DNA from: Thermoplasmata archaeon
Lineage (GTDB): Archaea > Thermoplasmatota > Thermoplasmata > Halarchaeoplasmatales > Halarchaeoplasmataceae
Reading direction: 5' to 3'
Assembly (NCBI GenBank): GCA_003560595.1
Contig: PWKY01000022.1
Location: 1-63,836, forward strand
Length of the DNA stretch: 63,836 nucleotides
The notes beneath the pieces are model-generated. The model was not told the DNA's origin. It did not search any database and worked only from the letters and a program-made list of their open reading frames with translations. Below are positions 1 to 7,954 of the stretch, one piece after another. Positions within the stretch are counted from its first letter, which is position 1; every line of letters begins with the position of its first letter. Position numbers and translations under genes: made by a program.

Positions 1-242
1 TCTGGGTTCCATATCCAGCATATTTTTCCTTCAGAGTCCATAGCGATCTTTCCTGATTCAAGAAGATACTCATAGATCACGTTGAATGTTTGATACATCA
101 TCTTCTTTGGTAAAGCTTCCCACAAAGCTGTTTTCTTGAATTCACCACCATGCTCTTTTATAAACTCTTCCACCATCAATACGGTATCGAGCTGTGGGTA
201 ATGAATCACGTCTTTTGATTTACTTGCTGACACGGATCTCAC
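1..242 (-). CDS. Small helix-rich protein, probably winged-helix (3' part cut off by window edge)
   Basis: Reading the minus strand from a GTG at 242 gives an open frame that runs off the left edge (about 80 codons visible). A second in-frame GTG lies at 233, so the exact start is open. The visible protein starts MRSVSASKSKDVIHYPQL and continues with two predicted helices and an aromatic-rich segment (KICWIWNP) of the kind seen in small archaeal winged-helix proteins, so DNA binding is plausible. I do not recognise a named family. It has no partner on its strand inside the window; the next gene is divergent. Confidence 0.55.
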   Translation of the reverse strand, partial: MRSVSASKSKDVIHYPQLDTVLMVEEFIKEHGGEFKKTALWEALPKKMMYQTFNVIYEYLLESGKIAMDSEGKICWIWNP

Positions 243-520
243 CTATTGTTATATAAGTATATACAATCCACTTCCTAATCAAGCTTCCGATTTAAGCATC
301 CATCACTTGTTCTATGTCCAAACTATACTGATCGGCGATCTTTTCCATTGTCCAGCCAAATTCCTGATAGCTCTCTACTAAAGTATTCTATCTTCCTCTA
401 GCTCCTTCCTACCTGTAAGCTTGATGTCTTACAGCCTACAAGTCATCCATGGGTTGGAAGCAAGCAATATAGTTATAAACCCGCTTATAGATACCGTATT
501 AAAATGATGAGGGTTTTTCC
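243..520. other. Intergenic region with possible gene remnant
   Basis: No intact gene is visible. On the minus strand, 292-418 contains two short open stretches in different frames, one ending in EELEEDRIL-like codons and one reading VESYQEFGWTMEKIADQY before a stop at 292. This could be a frameshifted relic of a small antitoxin-like protein, but it is too short to assign. The right end holds a TATA-like element (agttataaac, near 470-480) and a GAGG stretch at 508-511 that serves as ribosome-binding site for the KaiC-like gene at 521. Confidence 0.3.
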
Positions 521-1219
521 ATGGTAAAGAAAGAAGGCAGATTAAAGACTTACGTAAGGGGCTTGGATGAAGTTCTTGAAGGTGGTGTACCAAAGAACAG
601 CATAGTTCTTCTAGCAGGTTCGCCAGGAACCATGAAATCGAGTTTGGGATACTATATCCTTTACCACAACGCTCTAGAGAACGGTAAGAAAGGCGTTTAC
701 ATATCCTTGGAAGAGAGTAGGGATAGCTTACTAAAGGCCATGAACGGCCTTGGTATGGATTGGAATAAGGTATCATCGAACCTGAGCATATTGGATCTTG
801 GATTGATACGCAATCGCCTGGTGGAGATGGATAAGCAAAGTTGGATGGAGGTGTTCAAAATGTACATCCGCAACCTCCGTATGAATCTAGAGAACGAATT
901 CTTGGTGATCGACTCCATGGCAGTCCTTCAAACCATGGCAAAGATGAAAAATCCCCGTACGGAATTATTCAATTTTTTCACTTGGTTGAGAAAGCTCGAC
1001 GTGACCACCTACGTGATCCACGAGATGCCCTATGGAGAAGTTCAATTCAGTGAATTCGGCGAAGGATTCCTAAGCGACGGTATAATCCACCTGGAGCTGA
1101 GAAGGGACGTTAACAAGGTAAACCTTTATCTCAGCATAATGAAGATGAGGAAAACCGACCATTCAAGGGATTACTTCCCACTGATATACAAGGACGGCTT
1201 CGAAGTGATCCGCGGTTAA
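521..1219 (+). CDS. KaiC-like RecA-superfamily ATPase
   Basis: A 232-residue single-domain member of the archaeal KaiC/RadA-like ATPases. The Walker A motif GSPGTMKS lies at about residues 33-40, the KaiC-type acidic pair (ISLEES) at 61-66 and the Walker B segment FLVIDS at 127-132. Only one RecA-like domain is present, as is usual for archaeal KaiC paralogues, which are thought to act in signalling rather than in a clock. The ATG at 521 is preceded by GAGGG about 9 nt upstream. The 3' end overlaps the convergent M50 protease gene by 4 bp. The partner or process is unknown; no kinase or output domain is fused to it. Confidence 0.85.
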   Translation: MVKKEGRLKTYVRGLDEVLEGGVPKNSIVLLAGSPGTMKSSLGYYILYHNALENGKKGVYISLEESRDSLLKAMNGLGMDWNKVSSNLSILDLGLIRNRLVEMDKQSWMEVFKMYIRNLRMNLENEFLVIDSMAVLQTMAKMKNPRTELFNFFTWLRKLDVTTYVIHEMPYGEVQFSEFGEGFLSDGIIHLELRRDVNKVNLYLSIMKMRKTDHSRDYFPLIYKDGFEVIRG

Positions 1220-2790
1220 AGCCTCGGACCTACAAGCTGCCACATGATCAGGCCCAGTATCGTCAGTGCCAATAGGTAAACCACACCATCGACCACTTTT
1301 TCTCTTGTCTCAGATCCTAGACCTGTTTTTTCCATAAGAGCGGTCAATCCGTCTTTGAAAACGTATCCACCGTCTAGAGGTACTGCTGGAAGAGCGTTGA
1401 AAAGTCCGACCATGAGATTCAGCCAAAATACCCAGTACAACGAGTTGGCCAGTACCCAGAATACGGAAGAAGGTAAAGCACCCATGGGTCCGCTGACCTG
1501 ATACAGGGCGGTGATCTCAGACGGTAAAGGTGAAAGTCCTAAAAACGGGAGTGAAATGAACAATAGACCGGACTGCATGTATTCACCGATACCGCTGCTC
1601 CCCTCAAATGGAGATCCCAACAATCGTGGTATGAAATCAGAGTCCCAAACCGATAGTCCCATGTAAGATGTACCTATCCCAAGGTAACCCTGTCCTTTGT
1701 ACTCCTCACGGTTCTCACGAGGATAATGTTCTTCAAATCCTTCGTACTTATCCGCCAAAGTTACGTTCACCGTATATTCCGAGTATTCATCGTTCAAACG
1801 GTGATATACCAGTGTTACCTCTTCTCCGGAAACGGTATCATCCAGCAGTGATTGAAAATCGTCAACGTTCCTGATGATCTCCCCGTTCAAGCTTATCAAC
1901 ACATCACCAACTTCCAACCCCGCCTGTTCGGCAGGATAATCATCTATCAACGCCGAGACTACTATGCCCGAGTATATATCGTGTTCGTCATCTAACGTCC
2001 TCACCCGTACTTCCCTGCCAGGATCTACATCTACACCGTTGAAATCATCCAGGCCACTTATCCTCTCACCATCTATCTCGACCACCATATCTCCCCAGGA
2101 TATAGCTGAATCGTAGGCTGGAGAATCCACTATCACCCCGTTCACTATGACACCATCTTCCCTAGGAGTTACGGCACCCATGAATACTGAAGTAAAAAGC
2201 AATACGCATACCAGTGCCAGTAGTACGTTGGTAGTCGGTCCGACGGAATATATACGATCCCTCTTGAGCTTGGGAAGTTCTCCCATCTTCTCTTCGTCAG
2301 GCTCCACGAAGGCACCTATGGGTACCACCAAGAAGACAAGACCGAGTGTTTTCACCTTTATATCTGCAACCCTTGAAAGTATACCGTGAGAAAACTCATG
2401 GACTATTATCGCTACCGCCAATCCCAATATACCGTACCAAACAGGTATGAGTGGATTGACACCGGGTATACCGATTATCAACCTTGGACTAGGTGCGCTA
2501 TCCGCTGGTATCTGTGATGCAAGGTAGGCGGACCAAACCACCAGGTATAATATGGCGGCCATGCAGATCCCCAGTATGACTATACCCAGGTTACCATAGG
2601 CCGTCCAAAACTTCTTTTTTTGTGATATGCGCTCTATCAGTTTTTTACCCTTCTCCGTTTTCCACAACAGTAGTGGTCCAGATAGTTCAAGGTTGTGCTT
2701 CTCAAGCAAACCCTTCTTGTCGAGTACGGCGAAGACTATAAAGAACCCACCGATAAGCAGAAGCGCATAAAGTATACCTGTTAGCATCAA
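1216..2790 (-). CDS. M50 site-2-type membrane metalloprotease with PDZ domains
   Basis: A 524-residue integral membrane protease of the S2P/RseP family that cleaves substrates within the membrane. The zinc motif HEFSH is at residues 131-135 inside a hydrophobic helix, and the second conserved motif (NALPAVPLDGGYVF, near residue 470) supplies the third metal ligand (Asp). Two PDZ-like domains lie between them (around 210-250 and 265-340), the second with clear PAEQAGLEVGD sequence. Transmembrane helices flank both motifs. Such proteases act in regulated intramembrane proteolysis of anchored regulators; no substrate is encoded next to it. Downstream of the MgtC-type gene on the same strand with about 40 bp between them. 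Confidence 0.9.
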   Translation of the reverse strand: MMLTGILYALLLIGGFFIVFAVLDKKGLLEKHNLELSGPLLLWKTEKGKKLIERISQKKKFWTAYGNLGIVILGICMAAILYLVVWSAYLASQIPADSAPSPRLIIGIPGVNPLIPVWYGILGLAVAIIVHEFSHGILSRVADIKVKTLGLVFLVVPIGAFVEPDEEKMGELPKLKRDRIYSVGPTTNVLLALVCVLLFTSVFMGAVTPREDGVIVNGVIVDSPAYDSAISWGDMVVEIDGERISGLDDFNGVDVDPGREVRVRTLDDEHDIYSGIVVSALIDDYPAEQAGLEVGDVLISLNGEIIRNVDDFQSLLDDTVSGEEVTLVYHRLNDEYSEYTVNVTLADKYEGFEEHYPRENREEYKGQGYLGIGTSYMGLSVWDSDFIPRLLGSPFEGSSGIGEYMQSGLLFISLPFLGLSPLPSEITALYQVSGPMGALPSSVFWVLANSLYWVFWLNLMVGLFNALPAVPLDGGYVFKDGLTALMEKTGLGSETREKVVDGVVYLLALTILGLIMWQLVGPRL

Positions 2791-2829
2791 TCAAGTGTAA
2801 TATGCTCCTCTTTATTTACTTTCCCCCTT

Positions 2830-4035
2830 TCAGATCATAAAGGCCATAAACAAGCTCATGACTGCCAGGGTGAACATGGACAGGGCGATCTGCTTGGCCA
2901 CCTCCCTATCATAGCTCAACGATATCAGAGCTTTGGATGCCGAACCCAGTGCCAGTGCCAATAAAACCGTCGATACTGCCAGTTGTGAACTCACTGCCCC
3001 GGTGGAATGCAGTAGCCCTACCGAGGCGGATACAGAGGTGGTCGATACCAATCCACCTAAAGAAGCTGCATAAACTCCATGATCTCCAAAATATGATATA
3101 CCCAGGTGGGACAAAGAAGATATGAACAAAAAGAGCATACCGAACTTCAAAGCAGGTAGGATGGCGAAGGGATTTTGAACTTCTATACTTATATTTCCCT
3201 TCCCGTGTTTAAAACGGTACAAAAAAAGAAGGGACACTAGGATGAGTACTAGAACGGGCACCACCAGCAGTCTGCCAACGGCTAAACCCGACAAAACCGT
3301 GATTATGATGATATCCTTCAATATCATGGATGTATTTGTCAGTATGATACCCCTACCGGCCATCGGTCTAAGCGATGGACGTTTTGAGCTCTTTTCCACC
3401 AAGGAAGCGGTACAGGCGGCGGAATTTACAAAGCCCGCCAAAAACGATGATAGATACAACCCCCTCTCCGACCCGGATATCTTTATGATCAGGAAGCTAA
3501 AAAAGGAAAGTGAAGAAACGAATACTATCATCAGCACTATCTTGAAGGGGTCGAACAATCGTCCCAGACCGATATACTCGTTCACGTCTCCGACCAGGTA
3601 GGCCATGGGAAGCAGGACGGCTATCAGTGAAACGAATTGGAGCAGACCTTCCATCTCATCAGGACTTATCACCTCCGCCAGATCATGGGTGTACCTCTTG
3701 GCCGATAGTATCAAAAACACCAGTGCACCGAGTATGATGGATTCGATCAACATACCGAACCCACAGAAGATACCTAAAAGGAACACGATCACAAGGGCCA
3801 CGGAGGAAGTCATGCCCATGTGTCCTTTTGCTCCCTTCAATATCGGTATTAACAATATGATAACTATTAAACCCAGTACCATATCTAAAAATATGGTCAG
3901 ATATCCCATGACAGCCATCAGAGTAAAAGTACGGACCCCTAACAGGTGTTCTTTAGCGTGTGTACTACGCTCGAGTCCGATGACCAACCCTATAGTAAGG
4001 GCTGTCAAGAGGCCTATAACCGGGGTCACATCCAT
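2830..4035 (-). CDS. MgtC/SapB-DUF4010 family membrane protein
   Basis: A polytopic membrane protein. The N-terminus (MDVTPVIGLLTALTIGLVIG followed by LER) matches the MgtC/SapB domain, and the remaining two thirds, with about ten hydrophobic segments, match DUF4010. The family is linked loosely to cation homeostasis or stress; the substrate is unknown. The frame stays open back to a GTG at 4080 that overlaps the stop of the macrodomain gene (GTGA), so a longer form of 416 residues translated by coupling is possible. I prefer ATG 4035 because homologues begin at this point and a TATA-like stretch lies roughly 25 bp upstream. Confidence 0.8.
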   Translation of the reverse strand: MDVTPVIGLLTALTIGLVIGLERSTHAKEHLLGVRTFTLMAVMGYLTIFLDMVLGLIVIILLIPILKGAKGHMGMTSSVALVIVFLLGIFCGFGMLIESIILGALVFLILSAKRYTHDLAEVISPDEMEGLLQFVSLIAVLLPMAYLVGDVNEYIGLGRLFDPFKIVLMIVFVSSLSFFSFLIIKISGSERGLYLSSFLAGFVNSAACTASLVEKSSKRPSLRPMAGRGIILTNTSMILKDIIIITVLSGLAVGRLLVVPVLVLILVSLLFLYRFKHGKGNISIEVQNPFAILPALKFGMLFLFISSLSHLGISYFGDHGVYAASLGGLVSTTSVSASVGLLHSTGAVSSQLAVSTVLLALALGSASKALISLSYDREVAKQIALSMFTLAVMSLFMAFMI

Positions 4036-4076
4036 GTATGTCCAACGATAAAGATATGTAAAATCTTTCTGGAAAC

Positions 4077-4577
4077 TCACAGGAGGGAGTCCATTACCCT
4101 CCGGTGAACCTTTAGATCCTTATCACTGTGCAAAACGAATCTGATCTTCATATCCAGATGATCCGACATATCTACCACGGTACTCAAGGCTATCTCAGCA
4201 GCCTCTTTTACGGGATAGCCGAAGGCACCCGTGGATATAGCTGGGAATGCCACGGAGCTTATACCTTCTTCATCAGCAAGTTCAAGAGCTTTCTTGTAGC
4301 ATCTAGCCAGTAATTCATCCGAAGGTTCGTCAACGCCGTATATCGGCCCCAAACAATGTATCACGTAGTCGTTCGGGAGTCCGTGCCCGCGGGTTATAAC
4401 GCATTCTCCAGGAGATATAGGTGCCAGGGGTCTGCATTCCTTTTCCAAACCCGGTCCGGCTTTACGATGCAGGGCGCCGGCAACACCTCCACCTGTGCGC
4501 AGCTGGGCGTTGGCTGCGTTCACCACAGCTTGGATATCCTTCTGGGATGCGATGTCCCCTTTGACAAACTCTATCAT
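4077..4577 (-). CDS. Macrodomain ADP-ribose hydrolase (O-acetyl-ADP-ribose deacetylase-like)
   Basis: A 166-residue stand-alone macrodomain. The ADP-ribose binding signature is intact: GDIA near residue 8, VVNAANAQLRTGGGVAGAL at about 18-36, and SPGECVITRGHGLPNDYVIH further on, then the FPAISTGAFGYP loop that binds the diphosphate. These are the features of the YmdB/MacroD class, which hydrolyses O-acetyl-ADP-ribose and mono-ADP-ribosyl groups on proteins or nucleic acids. Length is normal. It precedes the MgtC-type gene on the same strand and may be co-transcribed. No ADP-ribosyltransferase is visible nearby, so the substrate in this cell is not indicated. Confidence 0.92.
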   Translation of the reverse strand: MIEFVKGDIASQKDIQAVVNAANAQLRTGGGVAGALHRKAGPGLEKECRPLAPISPGECVITRGHGLPNDYVIHCLGPIYGVDEPSDELLARCYKKALELADEEGISSVAFPAISTGAFGYPVKEAAEIALSTVVDMSDHLDMKIRFVLHSDKDLKVHRRVMDSLL

Positions 4578-4631
4578 GATACGGCTATTCCTCTTGGATG
4601 GTTATAATTTTTTAGGGAGAAATTTAGGAAA

Positions 4632-4641
4632 CTATAAATAG
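4632..4641 (+). promoter_or_regulatory. TATA box of the CDC48 gene
   Basis: ACTATAAATA at 4632-4641 is a good archaeal TATA box. Transcription would begin near 4662, giving a leader of about 40 nt before the TTG at 4705. The leader holds a short inverted pair, ACAACT (about 4657) and AGTTGT (about 4678), and a repeated CATTACAA, which could form a weak hairpin. Confidence 0.6.
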
Positions 4642-4704
4642 AACCTCAAACATTACAACTAATACATTACAATGCTAAGTTGTATAGTTTAAGAGCGTGA
4701 TACT

Positions 4705-6879
4705 TTGAAAAAGAAAGAACGAGTACTTAAGGTCGCAGAAGCGAAGTCTTCCGATGTAGGGAGGGGTTTGGCTAGGATAGACCCTGAGGTCAAGGAAAAA
4801 TTAAGCCTTCAGAGTGGTGACATCATAATGATCATCGGCGATAAAGAGACCACCGCCAAGGTATGGGCTGGTGATGAGCAGGACCGCAACACCGGTGTGA
4901 TCCGGATAGACGGACCGACCCGCCGGAACGCCGGTGTAAAGATAGATGAAAAGGTAGGTATAGAGAAGGTAGTTGCAAAGATGGCCAGTAAAGTTACCTT
5001 CGCACCGACACAACCGATCCGTTTGATGGGGGGAGAGGATTATCTTCGGAAACAGGTGCTCAGGCACCGTCCTATCACCAAGGGTGATTCCATATCACTG
5101 AACATAATGGGTAAAAAGATAGAATTGGTGGTGAAATCATTCTCACCGTCTGCAAAGGCCGTGATGATCACGCCTAAAACCGAGATAAATATCTCAGAGA
5201 AACCGGTGAGTAAGGAAGAGATATCCCGCTTACCCAGGGTGTCTTACGAGGATATCGGCGGACTTAAGAAGGAGATAGAGAAGGTGCGGGAGATGGTGGA
5301 ACTTCCTCTAAGACATCCCGAACTATTCGACAAGGTGGGTATAGAAGCACCCAAGGGAGTTCTACTCCACGGTCCACCCGGCACCGGTAAAACACTCATG
5401 GCTAAAGCGGTGGCCAGTGAGACCGATGCTAACTTCTATAATATCGGTGGGCCGGAGATCATGTCCAAATTCTACGGGGAGAGCGAGGAGCGTCTTAGGC
5501 AGATATTCGAAGAGGCCGAGGAAAACCAGCCTTCCATAGTTTTTATCGACGAGCTGGATTCCATCGCACCTAAGCGGGACGAAGTGACCGGCGAGACTGA
5601 GAGGCGTATAGTGGCGCAGTTACTCTCCTTGATGGATGGGTTGGAGGCCAGGGGAAAGGTGGTGGTCATAGGTGCAACCAACAGGGCACACGCACTGGAT
5701 CCCGCTTTAAGAAGACCCGGTAGATTCGACCGTGAGATAGAGATAGGTATGCCGGATAAAGAGGGGCGTGAACAGATACTCACCATACATACCAGGGGCA
5801 TGCCGCTGGATGACCAAGTAGACCTGAAACGATTATCATCACACACCCACGGATACGTCGGCGCCGACCTGGAGGCACTAGCAAAGGAAGCCGCCATGCT
5901 GGCTTTGAGAGAGATACTGCCGGACATAGATCTGGATCTAGAGCAGATACCTCCAGCGGTACTGGACAAGCTCAAGGTGAAACCTGAACACTTCAACAAG
6001 GCACTGAGGGAGATGGAACCCTCTACCCTCCGCGAGGTTCTAATCGAAACGCCGGATGTTAGCTGGGAAGACGTCGGAGGTCTAGAAGGAGCTAAGCAGG
6101 AACTGATCGAGGCTGTGGAATGGCCTCTAAAGTACGATAACATATTCAAGCACATGGGAGCTGAAGTGCTGAAGGGCATCCTGCTCTACGGGCCACCGGG
6201 GACGGGAAAAACACTTCTCGCCAAAGCGGTGGCCAAGGAAAGCGAAGCAAATTTCATATCCGTAAAGGGTCCACAGTTCTTCTCCAAGTGGGTCGGAGAG
6301 AGTGAAAAGGCGGTAAGAGAGACCTTCAGAAAGGCACGTCAAGCTGCTCCCACCATCATCTTCTTCGACGAGATAGACGCATTAGCACCAAGGAGAGGAA
6401 GCAGCTCAGATTCCAACGTCTCCGAAAGGGTGATCTCCCAGCTTCTAACCGAACTCGATGGTCTGGAGCCACTTCACGACGTGGTGGTCATGGGTGCGAC
6501 GAACCGAGTGGATATAATCGATCCGGCCCTGCTTAGACCAGGAAGGTTCGACAGACAGATATCAATAGATATGCCGGATCTTGACACCAGGAAGAAGATA
6601 TTCAAGATACATACAAAGAAGAAACCGCTGGCAGAAGATGTGGACTTAGCTCACTTGGCCAAAGATACAGACGGGATGAGCGGTGCAGATATCGCATCGG
6701 TATGCAACGAAGCCGTCATGCTGGCTATAAGGGACTACATCTCCGGTGGTGGTGAGATGGACGACGAGAATATAAAAGAAACCAAGGTCCATATGAAGCA
6801 CATGGAAGAGGCTTTGGGAAAGGTGAAGAATAAAGAAAGGGGCGACGAAAAGAAGATAGGTCCCAAGGGTTACCAGTAG
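4705..6879 (+). CDS. cdc48: CDC48/VCP-type AAA+ ATPase (VAT)
   Basis: A 724-residue double-ring unfoldase homologous to archaeal VAT and eukaryotic p97. The double-psi-barrel N-domain occupies about residues 1-170. D1 has Walker A GPPGTGKT at 223-230 and Walker [11 protein letters not shown]2 has a second GPPGTGKT at about 496-503 and IIFFDEIDA, with the arginine fingers (RRPGRFDRE and LRPGRFDRQ) present in both. It unfolds proteins for the proteasome or releases them from complexes. The only plausible start is TTG 4705, since the frame has no upstream ATG and the N-domain begins at once. The tail ends KGYQ, which has the Tyr of an HbYX motif but Gly rather than a hydrophobic residue before it, so proteasome docking by this tail is uncertain. 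Confidence 0.97.
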   Translation: MKKKERVLKVAEAKSSDVGRGLARIDPEVKEKLSLQSGDIIMIIGDKETTAKVWAGDEQDRNTGVIRIDGPTRRNAGVKIDEKVGIEKVVAKMASKVTFAPTQPIRLMGGEDYLRKQVLRHRPITKGDSISLNIMGKKIELVVKSFSPSAKAVMITPKTEINISEKPVSKEEISRLPRVSYEDIGGLKKEIEKVREMVELPLRHPELFDKVGIEAPKGVLLHGPPGTGKTLMAKAVASETDANFYNIGGPEIMSKFYGESEERLRQIFEEAEENQPSIVFIDELDSIAPKRDEVTGETERRIVAQLLSLMDGLEARGKVVVIGATNRAHALDPALRRPGRFDREIEIGMPDKEGREQILTIHTRGMPLDDQVDLKRLSSHTHGYVGADLEALAKEAAMLALREILPDIDLDLEQIPPAVLDKLKVKPEHFNKALREMEPSTLREVLIETPDVSWEDVGGLEGAKQELIEAVEWPLKYDNIFKHMGAEVLKGILLYGPPGTGKTLLAKAVAKESEANFISVKGPQFFSKWVGESEKAVRETFRKARQAAPTIIFFDEIDALAPRRGSSSDSNVSERVISQLLTELDGLEPLHDVVVMGATNRVDIIDPALLRPGRFDRQISIDMPDLDTRKKIFKIHTKKKPLAEDVDLAHLAKDTDGMSGADIASVCNEAVMLAIRDYISGGGEMDDENIKETKVHMKHMEEALGKVKNKERGDEKKIGPKGYQ

Positions 6880-6882
6880 AGC

Positions 6883-7134
6883 TCAGAGAAGCCCGAGTAT
6901 GGAGAGTACTCTACGGGCAACCACCACTATGAACAAGAGCACTCCAACATATATCATGATATCCATCCGCTGGCCCACCTCGGTGCTTGCATAAGTGGTG
7001 GATAGTTCTCTACAAACCAGCAGACCTATCAGCAGTATTATGCCGTAGAGCTCTATGTTCGTAGGTCCGATCAACAAAAAAGCCAGTACGCTCCATATAG
7101 TCATCGAACCTGCCAGTTTTTGTGAAAAGGTCAT
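6883..7134 (-). CDS. Small membrane protein, three predicted helices
   Basis: An 83-residue protein with hydrophobic segments at about 11-26, 28-45 and 58-75. Its start overlaps the stop of the upstream gene (ATGA at 7131-7134), which points to translational coupling with the 248-residue membrane protein. It ends 3 bp from the convergent CDC48 stop. I do not recognise a family. The position suggests it belongs with the MoxR-type cluster that follows on the opposite strand. Confidence 0.65.
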   Translation of the reverse strand: MTFSQKLAGSMTIWSVLAFLLIGPTNIELYGIILLIGLLVCRELSTTYASTEVGQRMDIMIYVGVLLFIVVVARRVLSILGLL

Positions 7135-7877
7135 CGTGCATCCTCCAGGGAGTAAGTCACATGATCACCGTCCACGTTGAATCCCTTCAATCTCAAAGAC
7201 TTATCGGTGTACTTTGATGCGGCGGTAAGGTAAGCACTGCACAGGGGACAACCGGTACGGGTGCATATATCACCCCGCTCTTCCCTCAGAGAATCGCAGT
7301 AATCCTTGTAATCACCGTGTGTGATCCTAACTTTGATGATACCATCCTCTTCCCTGATACTGAAAGATCTAGCAAGCCCCAATCCATGTGTCAGTACCCC
7401 CATGATCTCCCTAGCTCCTTCGATACCTTGAACAGGCTCTTCCAGGTGTTCCTCACCTCTTTCCATGAGGTGAAGGCCCGGGGGTATGATGGACAATCCA
7501 ACCCGTCCTGTACCTGAAGTCACTATAACCATCTCGTCCTGAAGGTCGGGGAGTCCTTTGAATTCGCTGACAGGTACAAAGGTCCTGGGCATACTGAGAG
7601 TATCACTGGACGGTACCTGTACCAGCTTTCCTTGGATACCAAGTTCTTCTAACACTTCGTCCAAGGTGTCGGCGTCGGCTTTCATAGACGACTCGGCAAC
7701 CCTTTTATCAACGGTGTTACCGGTCATGACCATCAGTGTGAATATACCTATGAATAGAGCACCGAATCCTATAGTCATATGCGAGGTCGATATGAGGAGA
7801 TATAGACCGATCATGATGAACAAAGCTCCTAGGATAGTGGATGTTACATCCGGGAACACTCGCTGGATAGTTCTCAT
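7131..7877 (-). CDS. Membrane-anchored protein with C-terminal cysteine cluster
   Basis: A 248-residue protein with two N-terminal transmembrane helices (about residues 12-30 and 34-52) and a large soluble domain. Near the C-terminus a CTRTGCPLCSAY motif and a nearby DYCD provide four cysteines that could bind zinc or an iron-sulfur cluster. The family is not one I can name; similar two-helix proteins with a C-terminal cysteine cluster occur beside archaeal MoxR loci. An AT-rich TATA-like element (ttttatttatc on the minus strand near 7900) lies about 27 bp upstream of ATG 7877, so the mRNA may be leaderless. It is divergent from the secreted DUF4129 protein and heads a two-gene operon. Confidence 0.65.
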   Translation of the reverse strand: MRTIQRVFPDVTSTILGALFIMIGLYLLISTSHMTIGFGALFIGIFTLMVMTGNTVDKRVAESSMKADADTLDEVLEELGIQGKLVQVPSSDTLSMPRTFVPVSEFKGLPDLQDEMVIVTSGTGRVGLSIIPPGLHLMERGEEHLEEPVQGIEGAREIMGVLTHGLGLARSFSIREEDGIIKVRITHGDYKDYCDSLREERGDICTRTGCPLCSAYLTAASKYTDKSLRLKGFNVDGDHVTYSLEDAR

Positions 7878-7954
7878 TCACGGCGGCATAAGTTAAAAAG
7901 ATAAATAAAAGTATCGCAAAGTTTTTTACCTTCGTCTTTTCATGAGTACATGAT

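Noticed and set aside
504-527. A seven-codon upstream ORF (ATGATGAGGGTTTTTCCATGG then TAA) overlapping the KaiC-like start.
   Set aside because: The GAGG in it is better explained as the ribosome-binding site of the gene at 521; a 7-residue peptide cannot be supported.
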